From Scalindua sp964437425 (lineage in GTDB: Bacteria > Planctomycetota > Brocadiia > Brocadiales > Scalinduaceae), in the NCBI GenBank assembly GCA_964437425.1, contig CAYTGO010000001.1:1-64000 (forward strand): a stretch of DNA of 64,000 nucleotides. The letters are read 5' to 3'. Below the pieces are notes generated by a model, which saw nothing but the letters and a program-made list of their open reading frames with translations, ran no database searches and was not told the DNA's origin. How positions within the stretch are numbered: the first letter of the stretch is position 1; the number at the start of each line of letters is the position of its first letter. Made by a program: the position numbers and the translations under genes. Below, piece after piece: positions 1 through 9,493 of the stretch.

Positions 1-684
1 AGGGGGATAAGATTTTATGTGCTTCTGGGTGGGGTTGTTCTGCACACGGCATCAATTACCTTCAGGGGCATTGCTATAGAGTACTTTCCACTGACAAACA
101 AGTTTGAATCCTTCACCGGATTTGCGCTTGCCTGTTTTAGTGTGCTTCTCTTTTATTCCAGGGTGGAGAGTTACGTATACAGGATTTCAACTTTCTGCGT
201 GGGGTATTGTTTTTATGTTGTGGCTTCTGTTTGCTTTTCTTCCTATTTGATGAAGGTGTCATATGCTCCTCCACTGATGTTGACGATATGGTATATTCTT
301 CACGTTCCCATATCTTTCTACTGCTACGCTTTGTGGACAAGTTCATTTGCCGCAGCGATGGCGAGATATTTCTCAGCGGAAGGAGATAAAAGGCGGTTTG
401 AAAATATAATAGATGCCGGCTTTCAATACGGATTTATAGCGTTCTCGATATCTATGATATTTGGTGGCCTGTGGGGATATGTGGCCTGGGGTTCTTATTT
501 CCTGTGGGATGCAAAGTTGCTATGGTCTGTGATTATCTGGTTCTTTTATGCTACATGCATCCATCTTGATTACTGGCCGGCAGCCAGAAAGTACAAGACG
601 CCACTGGCTATAGTTGGATTTGTTATACTGCTGACAACGTATGTCGGTACGAGTTTTCTCATTCGAAGCTCACACAGTTTTTAA
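1..684 (+). CDS. ccsA: Cytochrome c biogenesis protein CcsA/ResC, 5'-truncated by window start
   Basis: The reading frame is open from base 1, so this is the C-terminal part of a longer gene; the GTG at 19 is unlikely to be the true start. The visible 227 residues are strongly hydrophobic with several membrane helices. They contain the tryptophan-rich haem-handling signature of the CcsA/CcmC/CcmF family (WGYVAWGSYFLWDAKLLW, about bases 472-525) and flanking conserved histidines (ILHVP; CIHLDY). CcsA and ResB together move haem across the membrane and attach it to apocytochromes c (System II), and a resB-like gene starts 6 bases downstream. Family assignment is secure; the N-terminal half is not visible. 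Confidence 0.88.
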   Translation, partial: RGIRFYVLLGGVVLHTASITFRGIAIEYFPLTNKFESFTGFALACFSVLLFYSRVESYVYRISTFCVGYCFYVVASVCFSSYLMKVSYAPPLMLTIWYILHVPISFYCYALWTSSFAAAMARYFSAEGDKRRFENIIDAGFQYGFIAFSISMIFGGLWGYVAWGSYFLWDAKLLWSVIIWFFYATCIHLDYWPAARKYKTPLAIVGFVILLTTYVGTSFLIRSSHSF

Positions 685-690
685 TATAAA

Positions 691-1814
691 ATGAAACATA
701 TATACGATTTCTTAAAATCTCAAAAAACCGGAATAATAGTCGGGTTTGCTGTTACAGGACTCCTCATAATAGGCAGTCTTATAATGAACTACTGTCCGGA
801 ATCTTACGAAGGCCTTTCGGGTGAAGATATTACCTTCTTCTTTAATGAACCTAAACTGATACACACCTGGTTCTACCTGATGTTTGTAGCATTTGCCATG
901 TATGGAATATGTATTTTCATCTGTACGTTGGACTCAATTCTCAGAAAGGTAAAAGCACGTTCCAAAAAGGTTGCTTTATACGGTGCATCAATCGTGCATA
1001 TTGGTTTTCTGGTTACGCTGGTGGCGCACCTTGTTGGCGGTATATGGTCAGAGTCAGGCAGGCCGATCACGATTGCTGATGCGTGGGTCCAGGCCGGTGA
1101 ATATGAGTTAAAGGTGACTGGTCTCGACTCCACCACATACCCCAATGGCATGCCCAGAAAGATAACTGCCCGGATGAAGATAAGGAAGGACGGGAAAGAG
1201 TATGATGATACACTCGGTTACAACAACCCCGTGCTTTTAGACAGCGGAACCAAACAGTTTCTTCTACGAAATTATGGAAATATGCCAAATGAGGTAATAT
1301 TAAATATTGGCGGACAACCGGGGACTTTTCATATAAAGGACCTTATAGAGATAAACGGATCAAAGGTGCTCATTGCAAATCTTTACATGCCTCCTCAATT
1401 TCCTCTGCCTGTTCTCCAGGTAGTCACGGAAGGTAATAAGGGCAAATACGATCAAACCTACATTCGCTACGGAAGGCAGAACGTACAAAATATTAATGGA
1501 GTAGATGTAGTTTTCGAAGACTTAAAATCAACACCTGCTGTAGTTGTTACNNNNNNNNNNNNNNNNNNNNNNNNNNNNNNNNNNNNNNNNNNNNNNNNNN
1601 NNNNNNNNNNNNNNNNNNNNNNNNNNNNNNNNNNNNNNNNNNNNNNNNNNATGGAGTAGATGTAGTTTTCGAAGACTTAAAATCAACACCTGCTGTAGTT
1701 GTTACTACGAAAAAGAACCCTAGCATACCACTCACACTGATCGCAATCGGCTGCTTCGGCTCCGGAATGCTATTAGTGATCTTCAGGACGGCGTACAAGA
1801 TGGTTAGAGTGTAG
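691..1814 (+). CDS. resB: ResB-like cytochrome c biogenesis protein, interrupted by an assembly gap
   Basis: Partner of the preceding CcsA in System II cytochrome c maturation. There is an N-terminal membrane pair (about residues 15-33 and 55-75), a third helix with a conserved histidine (IVHIGFLVTLVAHL, about residues 100-115), a soluble extracytoplasmic domain and a final helix near the C-terminus. A run of 100 Ns (1551-1650) breaks the frame. The 55 bases before the gap are repeated exactly after it; merging the copies restores one open frame of 322 residues ending at the TAG at 1812-1814. It is short for the ResB family but complete in layout. The break is an assembly artefact, not a pseudogene. 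Confidence 0.82.
1496..1705. repeat. 55-bp identical contig-end duplication flanking the N gap
   Basis: Bases 1496-1550 and 1651-1705 are identical over 55 positions, both beginning ATGGAGTAGATG and ending GTAGTTGTTAC. Collapsing them removes 155 bases (not a multiple of 3) and restores the resB frame, so this is unmerged contig overlap rather than a biological repeat. Confidence 0.95.
1551..1650. other. Assembly gap: exactly 100 Ns
   Basis: A run of 100 N characters lies inside the resB-like gene. Its round length and the identical 55-base flanks (1496-1550 and 1651-1705) show it is a scaffolding placeholder joining two contigs that actually overlap. Confidence 0.97.
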
Positions 1815-1896
1815 GGTAGTTCTTAACTCTTGTATGCAAAAGGGCTTAATGTATTATTTGTCAGCTTGTAAATACCGGTATACAAAGGCTTTTGGC

Positions 1897-1925
1897 TTGA
1901 CTGCTTACGGGTATTGTGTTAGATT
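1897..1925 (+). promoter_or_regulatory. Putative sigma-70 promoter for the CPBP protease gene
   Basis: TTGACT (1897-1902), a 17-base spacer and TAGATT (1920-1925) lie in the 232-base gap after resB. A start near 1932 would leave a leader of about 115 bases before the ATG at 2047. Nothing else is recognisable in that gap. Confidence 0.45.
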
Positions 1926-2046
1926 TTAAACTCAGAATACCAGTTCACATACACCCACTTGTAGGCAAATTTAACTTGTCATTCGTCACTGTTTATTTTA
2001 TCCCTTTCCGTGTCAATCTGCGAAAATCCGTATCCTATTTAATAAA

Positions 2047-2985
2047 ATGAAATTACATAAAAAACTAATATTTCTATTTTTAATTATAGTGTTTTTCAGC
2101 TGTGTCCTTGCACCCATTAAGAAAGTGCCTCTGGATTTTATGCTAGAGAAAACAGGGTTCATGGCTGATACCGTTGATTACGAGAATGGCGTCTATGATT
2201 TTGGCAAGGTGATGAGGCGGATTATGATGGTGGTCGCCCTGATAGTGTTTATAGTCTTCAGGAAATCGTTGAGATTCGGCACACTGATTTCTTCAGCTCT
2301 GAAGATAAGGCCCGGTTTCTTCAAGCAGTTTCTAATGGGTCTTTCAATGGCGATATTGTTAATACTCATCTATTATGGCATTGGACTGATTTCAGGTGCG
2401 TGGATTATTCACATGGATTATGATTCGGCAGGTATTATAATATTAAAAATAGTCGAATATGCCTTGATAGCCTGCTTAATAGGCACTATAGAGGAGATAT
2501 TTTTCAGGGGCTATCTATTACAATCTTTTCAGGAGAATATGTCATTACCAAAGGCTGTGTGCGTGTGTAGTTTGATATACTCAATTCTGCACTTTTTCAA
2601 AGCCGATGTTCTTGTCTCTACAGGTTTTCAGCCTTTTGTTGGTTTCACCACCATGGCACAATTTTTTAAGCCGATATTTTTTGATTTTTTAAAAAACCTT
2701 CCGGCAATTATCGGGCTCTTTCTGGTTGGCGTGGTGTTGTCATATGCGTTTATTAAAACAAAATCATTGTATCTCTCCATCGGCCTGCATGCAGGAATGG
2801 TGTTTATGGTGAAGGCAGATACCATGTTCATCTCGCGTATGAGGGAAGAGCAGGTATTGCTGTTTGGTGGTGGTAGCAAGTTGATAACAGGAATGCTCGT
2901 CTGGTTTCTATTAATATTTATTTTATTTGTAATAAAGAGAATTTATAGTAGAACAGTAGATGTTAGCCAGGGGAATGATATTTAA
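2047..2985 (+). CDS. CPBP-family intramembrane metalloprotease
   Basis: A 312-residue polytopic membrane protein with the CPBP/CAAX-protease-like (Abi) signatures: an EExxxR motif (EEIFFRGYLL, about residues 148-157), a second motif with histidine (LHFFK, about residue 181) and a late GLHAGMVF histidine motif (about residue 247). These residues form the glutamate/histidine metal site of the family, whose bacterial members cleave membrane substrates or act in bacteriocin self-protection; the substrate here is unknown. A spacer between the second and third motifs (about residues 182-225) is longer than I expect for the family. It stands 18 bases before lpxD on the same strand. Confidence 0.8.
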   Translation: MKLHKKLIFLFLIIVFFSCVLAPIKKVPLDFMLEKTGFMADTVDYENGVYDFGKVMRRIMMVVALIVFIVFRKSLRFGTLISSALKIRPGFFKQFLMGLSMAILLILIYYGIGLISGAWIIHMDYDSAGIIILKIVEYALIACLIGTIEEIFFRGYLLQSFQENMSLPKAVCVCSLIYSILHFFKADVLVSTGFQPFVGFTTMAQFFKPIFFDFLKNLPAIIGLFLVGVVLSYAFIKTKSLYLSIGLHAGMVFMVKADTMFISRMREEQVLLFGGGSKLITGMLVWFLLIFILFVIKRIYSRTVDVSQGNDI

Positions 2986-3003
2986 ATTCCGGAGTAAATA
3001 TAA

Positions 3004-4047
3004 ATGGAAAAGACACTGAAAGAACTTGCTGATTATCTGGGTGGAGAGGTGATTGGTGATGAAAATATAAAGATAAAAGGTGTTATGACAATTGATGAGG
3101 CCAGGGAAGGTTACATCACCTTTGTGTCTAATATAAAATACCTTAAAAAGATTGAAGAGACAGCGGCATCGGCAATCCTGGTATCGCCGGGAATAGATGC
3201 TAAGGGCAAAAATCTGCTGGTTACAAAAAACCCTTATCTTGCTTTTGCAAAGGTTGTTGACCTGATGATGAATCCTGAGAAGGTTTATCCCGGGACATTG
3301 GATGACTCAGCCAGTGTAAGTGACTCGGCCGAAATAGGCTCTAATGTAACAGCTTACCCGTTTGTTTTTGTAGGCGAAAATGTAATGATTGCTGATAATG
3401 TAGTTTTATATCCCGGCGTTTATGTAGGGGATGAGTGTCAGATAGGGAAGGATACCGTAATCCATCCGAATACCGTACTCCATAAAGGAACAGTAATTGG
3501 AGAACGTGTGGTGGTCCATAGTAACTCAGTTATTGGCTGCAGCGGATATGGATATGCTCCCGACGGCAAAACATACTATAAAATACCTCAGGTTGGGATT
3601 ACCGTTATTGAAGATGATGTTGATATAGGCGCCAATACTACAATCAATCGTGGTGTGCTGGGGGAGACAAGAATCAAAAGAGGTACAAAGATAGACAGCG
3701 AGGTAATGATTGCGCATAACGTGGAAATCGGTGAAGACACACTGGTAACCTCTCAGGTAGGCATTGCCGGTAGCGTTGAAATTGGCAACAACGTTATCCT
3801 TGCAGGAGGAGCGGGTATTGCGGGCCACATCAAGGTGGGAGACAATGTGAAAGTGGGTGGCTGGTCAGGTGTTATAAAAGACCTTCCTTCAGGCGGTACA
3901 TTCCTGGGTACACCGGCAATAGAGATCGAAAGGATGAGAAAGTGTTTTATCATCATGCAAAAATTGCCTGAGATGAAAGATACTATAAAGGATCTACAGA
4001 AAAAGATAGAACAGCTGGAAGAGCGGTTGGAGTCAGATCAAAAATAG
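3004..4047 (+). CDS. lpxD: UDP-3-O-acylglucosamine N-acyltransferase LpxD
   Basis: Third step of lipid A synthesis: transfer of a hydroxyacyl chain from acyl-ACP to the 2-amino group of UDP-3-O-acyl-glucosamine, at the cytoplasmic face. The 347 residues show an N-terminal uridine-binding domain (starting LKELADYLGGEVIGD), a long left-handed beta-helix of hexapeptide repeats (about residues 100-310) with the conserved catalytic-histidine stretch IAHNVEIGEDT, and a C-terminal charged helix (KDLQKKIEQLEERLE) as in other LpxD proteins. Length is normal. It is followed 28 bases later by lpxI, so two lipid A genes are adjacent. Confidence 0.96.
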   Translation: MEKTLKELADYLGGEVIGDENIKIKGVMTIDEAREGYITFVSNIKYLKKIEETAASAILVSPGIDAKGKNLLVTKNPYLAFAKVVDLMMNPEKVYPGTLDDSASVSDSAEIGSNVTAYPFVFVGENVMIADNVVLYPGVYVGDECQIGKDTVIHPNTVLHKGTVIGERVVVHSNSVIGCSGYGYAPDGKTYYKIPQVGITVIEDDVDIGANTTINRGVLGETRIKRGTKIDSEVMIAHNVEIGEDTLVTSQVGIAGSVEIGNNVILAGGAGIAGHIKVGDNVKVGGWSGVIKDLPSGGTFLGTPAIEIERMRKCFIIMQKLPEMKDTIKDLQKKIEQLEERLESDQK

Positions 4048-4075
4048 GCTGATCTTCTATTGAACTCTGAGAAAC

Positions 4076-4894
4076 ATGGAAAGATTAGGGTTGATAGCAG
4101 GAAATGGAAGATTCCCGATACTCTTTGCGCAGAGCGCAAAGGCGAAGGGGATAGAGATAATAGCAGTTGCTATTGAGGGGGAGGCTTCCCCTGAGATTGA
4201 ACAATATGTTGATAAGCTATACTGGGTCGGCGTTGCCAAGATGGGCAAAATGATACGGACCTTGAAGGGCGAACATATTGAGAAGGCTGTTATGGCGGGG
4301 GGGTTGACAAAATCACACATCCATTCAAGGTTCAAACATTTAAAGTTAAGGCCTGATATGAGAGCCATTAACATGTGGTATAAAAAGCTCAGGAGCAAAC
4401 ACGACCACTCTATCCTTGAAGCAGTTGCAAACGAACTGGCCATAGACGGTATAGAACTTATCAGTTCACTGGATTACGTGAAAGACCTTCTGGCAGAGAA
4501 AGGTTGTTTGACTAAGAGGGAACCATCCGAGAACGAGGCAGCCGATATAGAGTTCGGTTGGAAGATCGCGAAGGAAGTTGCTGGGATGGAAATAGGACAA
4601 TGCATAGTGGTGAAAGATAAAATAGTCCTTGCGGTTGAAGCGATTGAAGGTACAAATGAAACTATCAAACGTGGAGGTAAACTTGGCCGCAGTAAGGTTG
4701 TAGTGATTAAGTTAAGCAAGAAAGGCCAGGACCCACGTTTCGATGTGCCAACCATTGGTACAGAAACTATCGAATACTTAAAAGAAGCCGGTGTTTCCAC
4801 AATAGCGATAGAGGCGAAAAAGACTTTGATTCTTGATAAAGAAGACACGATTAAACTGGCAGACAAGTATAAAATCGCAGTAATTGCGATTTAG
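4076..4894 (+). CDS. lpxI: UDP-2,3-diacylglucosamine pyrophosphatase LpxI
   Basis: LpxI (formerly DUF1009) hydrolyses UDP-2,3-diacylglucosamine to lipid X in lineages that lack LpxH. The protein has the usual length (272 residues). The N-terminal Rossmann-like start LGLIAGNGRFPILFAQSAK and the C-terminal half with KRGGKLGRSKVVVIKLSK and RFDVPTIGTET are typical of the family. It sits directly behind lpxD. The ATG at 4076 matches the normal family start. Confidence 0.94.
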   Translation: MERLGLIAGNGRFPILFAQSAKAKGIEIIAVAIEGEASPEIEQYVDKLYWVGVAKMGKMIRTLKGEHIEKAVMAGGLTKSHIHSRFKHLKLRPDMRAINMWYKKLRSKHDHSILEAVANELAIDGIELISSLDYVKDLLAEKGCLTKREPSENEAADIEFGWKIAKEVAGMEIGQCIVVKDKIVLAVEAIEGTNETIKRGGKLGRSKVVVIKLSKKGQDPRFDVPTIGTETIEYLKEAGVSTIAIEAKKTLILDKEDTIKLADKYKIAVIAI

Positions 4895-4929
4895 GTATAC
4901 GGATTTTTGTATTTTTGAGGTATATCCCT

Positions 4930-5943
4930 GTGAAATATTTAATAACCGGAGCCTTCTTCTTATCAGTTTCCTTCTTCAGCATCTTACACATACCACACAC
5001 AAATATCTGTTACAGTGCCAGCCCGTCATCAACTATAGTGAGTAATGTTTACTCTTCAGTTGTGCTGATTTCTCACAAGAAGATAAAGACTTCTGTTTGG
5101 GATGCTTTAAGATTTACTGCTTTTGTTGCCGGTCAGGTAACAGGTACCGGTTCTTTTGGAGTAGGAAGTCTTACGCCTGTACATACTGAAAAAAGTATTG
5201 GAACCGGCTTCCAGACTAAGTGGGGAGTAGTGACAAATTCACATGTAATAGAAAACAGATCTAAAGCGGTATTAACTACATTTCACAAATCAGCCTATCG
5301 TCTGAAAAATATGGATAGGGTGACGCGTAAAGATAAACATGTTTCTTTGAATAATGCCAAAATAATACAGGCGACGACTAAAGATGCAACTGTATACGAT
5401 TGGGGTGATATGGGGCTTGATTTGGCGTTAATTCATGTGAAGATACCGGGTGCTTTTATTCTGCCTCTGGCAAAGAAAGTGGAAGCAGGTGAAAAGGTTT
5501 TTACTTTAGGCCATCCGGAGGAGAGGAAATTTACCCCTGCAGTTGGCAGTATTAATCGTATGTATGAGCGTGATGGAATTAAATACATAGAGCTGTTTAT
5601 TAAAAATGCTCCCGGTAGTAGTGGTAGCCCTATTTTGAATATGAATGGAGAAGTGGTTGGAATAATACGGGGTGGTTTTCAGGAATTAGACGCGGCAGAA
5701 GCGATACATGTAGAGGAGTTACGTGAAATACTTGGTTTGCCAATTAATGATATGTCCGGAAATAAATACTCGCCTGCCCTGGAACCCTGGAGTGGTGCGG
5801 TCTATTCAACAAGTTATTCTCGTCTATTCCACCGTCCGGATTGCAACGAACTTATTATCAGCCCTGATGATTTAATAGAGCTTCCATCTAAAGAGGAGGC
5901 AATAACAGATGGGGGAGTTGCCTGCCCAAAATGTAATCCTTAG
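4930..5943 (+). CDS. Secreted trypsin-like serine protease with C-terminal Ada-like zinc-knuckle tail
   Basis: I place the start at GTG 4930, 9 bases after GAGG (4917-4920), rather than at the earlier in-frame TTG 4915; this gives 337 residues. A signal peptide (about residues 1-30) indicates export. The protease domain has a full HtrA/trypsin-like triad: His in VVTNSHVIEN, Asp in GLDLALIHV and Ser in APGSSGSPI. No PDZ domain follows. Instead the last ~45 residues (FHRPDC ... DGGVACPKCNP) resemble the His/Cys metal-binding motif found in Ada-type domains and at the ends of some secreted nucleases. It converges on the next gene with a 20-base gap. Confidence 0.8.
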   Translation: MKYLITGAFFLSVSFFSILHIPHTNICYSASPSSTIVSNVYSSVVLISHKKIKTSVWDALRFTAFVAGQVTGTGSFGVGSLTPVHTEKSIGTGFQTKWGVVTNSHVIENRSKAVLTTFHKSAYRLKNMDRVTRKDKHVSLNNAKIIQATTKDATVYDWGDMGLDLALIHVKIPGAFILPLAKKVEAGEKVFTLGHPEERKFTPAVGSINRMYERDGIKYIELFIKNAPGSSGSPILNMNGEVVGIIRGGFQELDAAEAIHVEELREILGLPINDMSGNKYSPALEPWSGAVYSTSYSRLFHRPDCNELIISPDDLIELPSKEEAITDGGVACPKCNP

Positions 5944-5963
5944 GGGCAGAAAATGAATAACAT

Positions 5964-8528
5964 TTACATTTCTGATAAGAGTGCCAGCATCTCTTCTGCA
6001 TATTTGTTGTACGCGTTGTCTACCTCTCCTGTCAGATTTAGAATTCTGTTACATGACTTCCGTGCATCGTCATATTTTTCGAGCTTAAAGTTGGCCATTA
6101 TTGCATACTTATGCGCTTCTAAATCTTCTCGATAGATTTGAATTATCTTTATTGATTGGCTCAGAACTTTTTCCCATTTTGTTGTCTTGACGTAAATGAA
6201 ACTTAAAAGTCTGTAAATATCTAATATTTCATTGTCAGGATTTTTTTTAATGAATTCAAGAAGGACTGCTTCAGCTTCCTCATATCGTTCCCTGTCATTC
6301 ATGAATACCTTGGCTAGATTTAAGTAAGCTGCCTGGTTGGAGGGTGCAATGCTCTTTGCCTCATTTAATTCGTGGATGGCAGCTTCATGTTGTCCTTTTT
6401 CAGCATAAAGCCGTGCCAGTTTATTACGATACTCAAACTTAAATGGATGTAACGTTGTCGCGATTCTATAGTTTTTAAATGCCTCCTTACTCATATCTTT
6501 GTCTCTTCCTGATACTCGATCAGGTGATATATTGCCAAGAATATGATAGGTCTGGCCAAGCATAAATGCTGAATGGTAATCTCTGGGATAAAGTTTTTGT
6601 ACTTTATCTGCACCGTCAATCGCCTTTGTAAACCATATGGTTGTTTGTTCACGTGAAAAAATGTCCGGTAGTCCCTCAGCAATTTCTTTGCTGTCTTTAT
6701 TTGCGCCTACTTCTGCAATTTTCAGATAAATACCATTGAGCACGTTATTATAATTCAACGATAGAGGATTATATCTTACTGCCTTTTCATAGCTCTGGAT
6801 TGCTTCCATGGTCTCATATTTGTTTAATGCTCTTCTGCCGTGTTCAAAATATATGTCTGCTTTGTATCGAAACAGACTAAGCGTGATAAACAAGATCATT
6901 AAACATATAATAAAGCCGCAGAAAATATATTTTGCAGATCTTCCGATAGCGAGATTATCACTCCACCGGGTTAAGCCCAGTTTGTGTGTTACTGCATTTT
7001 CCCCGTCAGGCATGGAAGTTAAGACGGGAGATGCAACAACTGACATGGCAATAAGAAACCAGAAAAGCGTAAGTATCGGAATATGCCCGAAGCTAAACTG
7101 GTTTTGTACGAAATAAGCCAGACAGCTGGCACAAAGTCCGATTATGAGCACCTTGTTAGAACTGTTGGCTCTCTTGCATCCTTTCCATACCATCCTTGCA
7201 TAAGCAAAGATAAACCACAAATATACTCCCAGTCCTAATAAACCCCTGGAGACAGCCATGTCTAAGAAATCACTATGAATCCTGTTCTGATTTTCAAAAC
7301 CCCTGTATTCACCTTTTTCTCTGTAAACCTCTGCAAGATATTGAGGATATATCATGCCTAATGTTTCAGGGCCAATTCCTAAAATAGGATAGTCATGAAT
7401 AATCTTAAGGCCGGTCATATATTGAAACGCTCTTGAAAACGCTGAACCTTTCAATTTACTTGCAATGCCGATCTCTTTATAAGAGTTCTCCAGAAAGGGA
7501 GGGGATTCTGTGCTATCTAAAAGGGCCGGTTCAACATCGTCAATGAACCTTCCTACCACTGAAGTTCTGTCACTCACATTAAAGAAAATGGAGATGCCCA
7601 ATATGATGGTTATGGTAACAATTGTTTTTGTCTTATTTGCCACGAGGCTCTTTTTCCCTATCAGAGAAAAGAAAAATATATTTGAGATAAGAAGGCCCAG
7701 AAACGAGGCGCGTGTCTTTGTGTAATAAAATGCAACGATAAGCAATGTCAAAATTCCAAGATAGAAAAATGTTGAACATCTGAAGCTTGAACCTGTTCCC
7801 AACCCCTCCAGAGCAGCCATATCGGGTTGGCGACAATCTTGCTTTGGTGGGCCTGAGAAGATTTTAATCAGAATGAGTGGTATAACCATAATAAGAAAAG
7901 CAGAAAAAAAAGCGGGATGTCCAAAAGTAGCAGCAACCCTGATCCCATAACCAAAGGATGTGCTCCACCGGTATAAGTCCAAACCAAAATGTTGTAATAT
8001 CCCATATATGGATGCGAGGCAGGCTGTTAAGATAATTATGTTAATGAGTGAACGTAACCTCTTTTTATCTATAAATTGTATAATTATGAAAAATAGTGAG
8101 ATGTATACAATAGTTGATATAAAACCTCCGTACCGTTTGTAAGTGCCTACTAAACTTAAATAAGGATTTATGGAAAAGATCGTGGCAAATCCACTGACAA
8201 ATAAAAATGATAAAATTGGCAGAACTAATGGTTGTCTTAAATGCTGTTGAATGCTGATGCCTTGGTCATTGAAAGTGAGTTCAGTTCGATTCTGTTGGCA
8301 ATTGATTATGGCCTTTATGGACCAGCCAGCCAGCATGGCAAAGGTCAAGACATAAAGAATTGTAATCTTGCTCAGGTCGAATACGCTGTGAAGATGGATA
8401 TCAAAATAGAGTGGAACAGCGATTATGATGACTAAAAGCATCGCTATTATTATTTGATCACAGTATGGGATTGATCCGGGTTCTCTTGAAGTGGATGTTT
8501 GCACATCTTTATTAAACATATTTAACAA
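5964..8528 (-). CDS. O-antigen ligase/polymerase-type membrane protein with C-terminal TPR domain
   Basis: An 854-residue protein. The N-terminal ~540 residues contain many membrane helices and the Wzy_C/O-antigen-ligase core, including a large extracytoplasmic loop with DYPILGIGPETLG and RIHSDFLDMAVSRGLLGL, the motif where an Arg and His are conserved in WaaL/Wzy. A last membrane helix (around LFITLSLFRYKAD) is followed by about 290 residues of tetratricopeptide repeats. Such ligase-TPR fusions are common in Planctomycetes and Deltaproteobacteria and probably link glycan transfer to protein partners. It could act as ligase, polymerase or protein O-glycosylation enzyme. The polysaccharide locus starts some 24 kb away. 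Confidence 0.82.
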   Translation of the reverse strand: MLNMFNKDVQTSTSREPGSIPYCDQIIIAMLLVIIIAVPLYFDIHLHSVFDLSKITILYVLTFAMLAGWSIKAIINCQQNRTELTFNDQGISIQQHLRQPLVLPILSFLFVSGFATIFSINPYLSLVGTYKRYGGFISTIVYISLFFIIIQFIDKKRLRSLINIIILTACLASIYGILQHFGLDLYRWSTSFGYGIRVAATFGHPAFFSAFLIMVIPLILIKIFSGPPKQDCRQPDMAALEGLGTGSSFRCSTFFYLGILTLLIVAFYYTKTRASFLGLLISNIFFFSLIGKKSLVANKTKTIVTITIILGISIFFNVSDRTSVVGRFIDDVEPALLDSTESPPFLENSYKEIGIASKLKGSAFSRAFQYMTGLKIIHDYPILGIGPETLGMIYPQYLAEVYREKGEYRGFENQNRIHSDFLDMAVSRGLLGLGVYLWFIFAYARMVWKGCKRANSSNKVLIIGLCASCLAYFVQNQFSFGHIPILTLFWFLIAMSVVASPVLTSMPDGENAVTHKLGLTRWSDNLAIGRSAKYIFCGFIICLMILFITLSLFRYKADIYFEHGRRALNKYETMEAIQSYEKAVRYNPLSLNYNNVLNGIYLKIAEVGANKDSKEIAEGLPDIFSREQTTIWFTKAIDGADKVQKLYPRDYHSAFMLGQTYHILGNISPDRVSGRDKDMSKEAFKNYRIATTLHPFKFEYRNKLARLYAEKGQHEAAIHELNEAKSIAPSNQAAYLNLAKVFMNDRERYEEAEAVLLEFIKKNPDNEILDIYRLLSFIYVKTTKWEKVLSQSIKIIQIYREDLEAHKYAIMANFKLEKYDDARKSCNRILNLTGEVDNAYNKYAEEMLALLSEM

Positions 8529-8634
8529 ATCTGCAAAATATTAAGTTGCAGTGCCGTTTTATGAAAACCTGGATAAATAGGGTTCTATCAATCTCTTAAA
8601 CAGTTGGGATGTATAAATTCTATACAATAAATAC

Positions 8635-8662
8635 TTGACAAGAGTGTTTACATAGTTATAAT
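8635..8662 (+). promoter_or_regulatory. Consensus sigma-70 promoter of the pseudopilin gene
   Basis: TTGACA (8635-8640), a 16-base spacer and TATAAT (8657-8662): both hexamers match consensus exactly. The predicted start near 8669 gives a leader of about 120 bases before the pseudopilin ATG at 8790, preceded by AAAGGAGA at 8772-8779. Confidence 0.75.
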
Positions 8663-8789
8663 CCTCAAGGACTTAGCTACTTTGTTACTGCGTACCTTAA
8701 TACTTAAGTTAGTCAAATACAATGTAAAAGTTTCTGATTTGTGAGTACTTTTGTAATAACTTACGACATTAGAAAGGAGACATGTATAC

Positions 8790-9458
8790 ATGAAAATGCC
8801 AAAGTTTAGCAAAGGTTTTACGCTTATCGAATTATTGGTAGTAATTGCTATCATAGGTATCCTTGCTGGAATTTTGCTTCCGGTACTAAGCAGAGCAAGG
8901 GAATCAGCGCGCAAGACTCAATGTATGAGTAACGTAAAGCAGATAGGTATGGGATTGATAATGTATGCGAATGAGAATAGTGAGACATTTCCTTCAAGCA
9001 CAGCTTCAAACCCGTCAATGGCATCCTTAAACATGTTATACGATACATACATAAGCGACAACAAGGTATTTAATTGTCCCAGTGACACTTCGGTAACTGC
9101 TGCTACAAATGCTGGAATGTCAGTTTACACTTCTGGCGGTTCGCAAGCTTTTACCCAAACCCAGAGTAGTTATGGGTATGACAGATCTCACACACAGGCA
9201 GACGATGCTGATGTTGCACTTCTGGCAGACCGGCCACCGGCGGGTACACCTGATAGTACAACAAGTTCGGCAAACCATAATGGGAGAGGGCAAAACATAG
9301 TTTACGTTGATGGCCATGTTGAATTTGTTAATTCCCCACTTGCCGGTTGGTACTCTAGTGATGGTACTACGAGAGATAACATTTACTTAAATACAGCAGG
9401 AAGTGCGTCCGTTTCTACTGGTGGCACAGATACTGCTATATTGCATGATGGTTCGTAG
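8790..9458 (+). CDS. Type II secretion/type IV pilin-like major pseudopilin (H...DG family)
   Basis: The 222-residue protein begins with a short basic leader and a prepilin cleavage site (FSKG|FTLIELLVVIAIIGIL) followed by the hydrophobic assembly helix and the RARE/RKTQCMSNVKQIG region. The C-terminal part ends in the NHNGRGQNIVYVDGHVEF signature of the 'H-X9-DG' prepilin-like family, very expanded in Planctomycetes. Prepilin peptidase would cleave after Gly. The gene is single, with its own consensus promoter upstream and an intrinsic terminator downstream, which suggests high expression of a structural pseudopilus or surface subunit. The lack of neighbouring secretion genes means the machinery lies elsewhere. 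Confidence 0.9.
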   Translation: MKMPKFSKGFTLIELLVVIAIIGILAGILLPVLSRARESARKTQCMSNVKQIGMGLIMYANENSETFPSSTASNPSMASLNMLYDTYISDNKVFNCPSDTSVTAATNAGMSVYTSGGSQAFTQTQSSYGYDRSHTQADDADVALLADRPPAGTPDSTTSSANHNGRGQNIVYVDGHVEFVNSPLAGWYSSDGTTRDNIYLNTAGSASVSTGGTDTAILHDGS

Positions 9459-9493
9459 TTCTTAGTTTAAGAATTAATAGAATATTTTGTTAT

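Noticed and set aside
1551..1814. Frameshift/pseudogene in resB
   Set aside because: The break is caused by an artificial 100-N gap with duplicated contig ends; merging the ends restores the frame.
8782..8793. Three-codon ORF (ATG TAT ACA TGA) just after the ribosome-binding site of the pseudopilin gene
   Set aside because: It sits only two bases behind the Shine-Dalgarno sequence and is best explained as chance; the real start at 8790 is correctly spaced.
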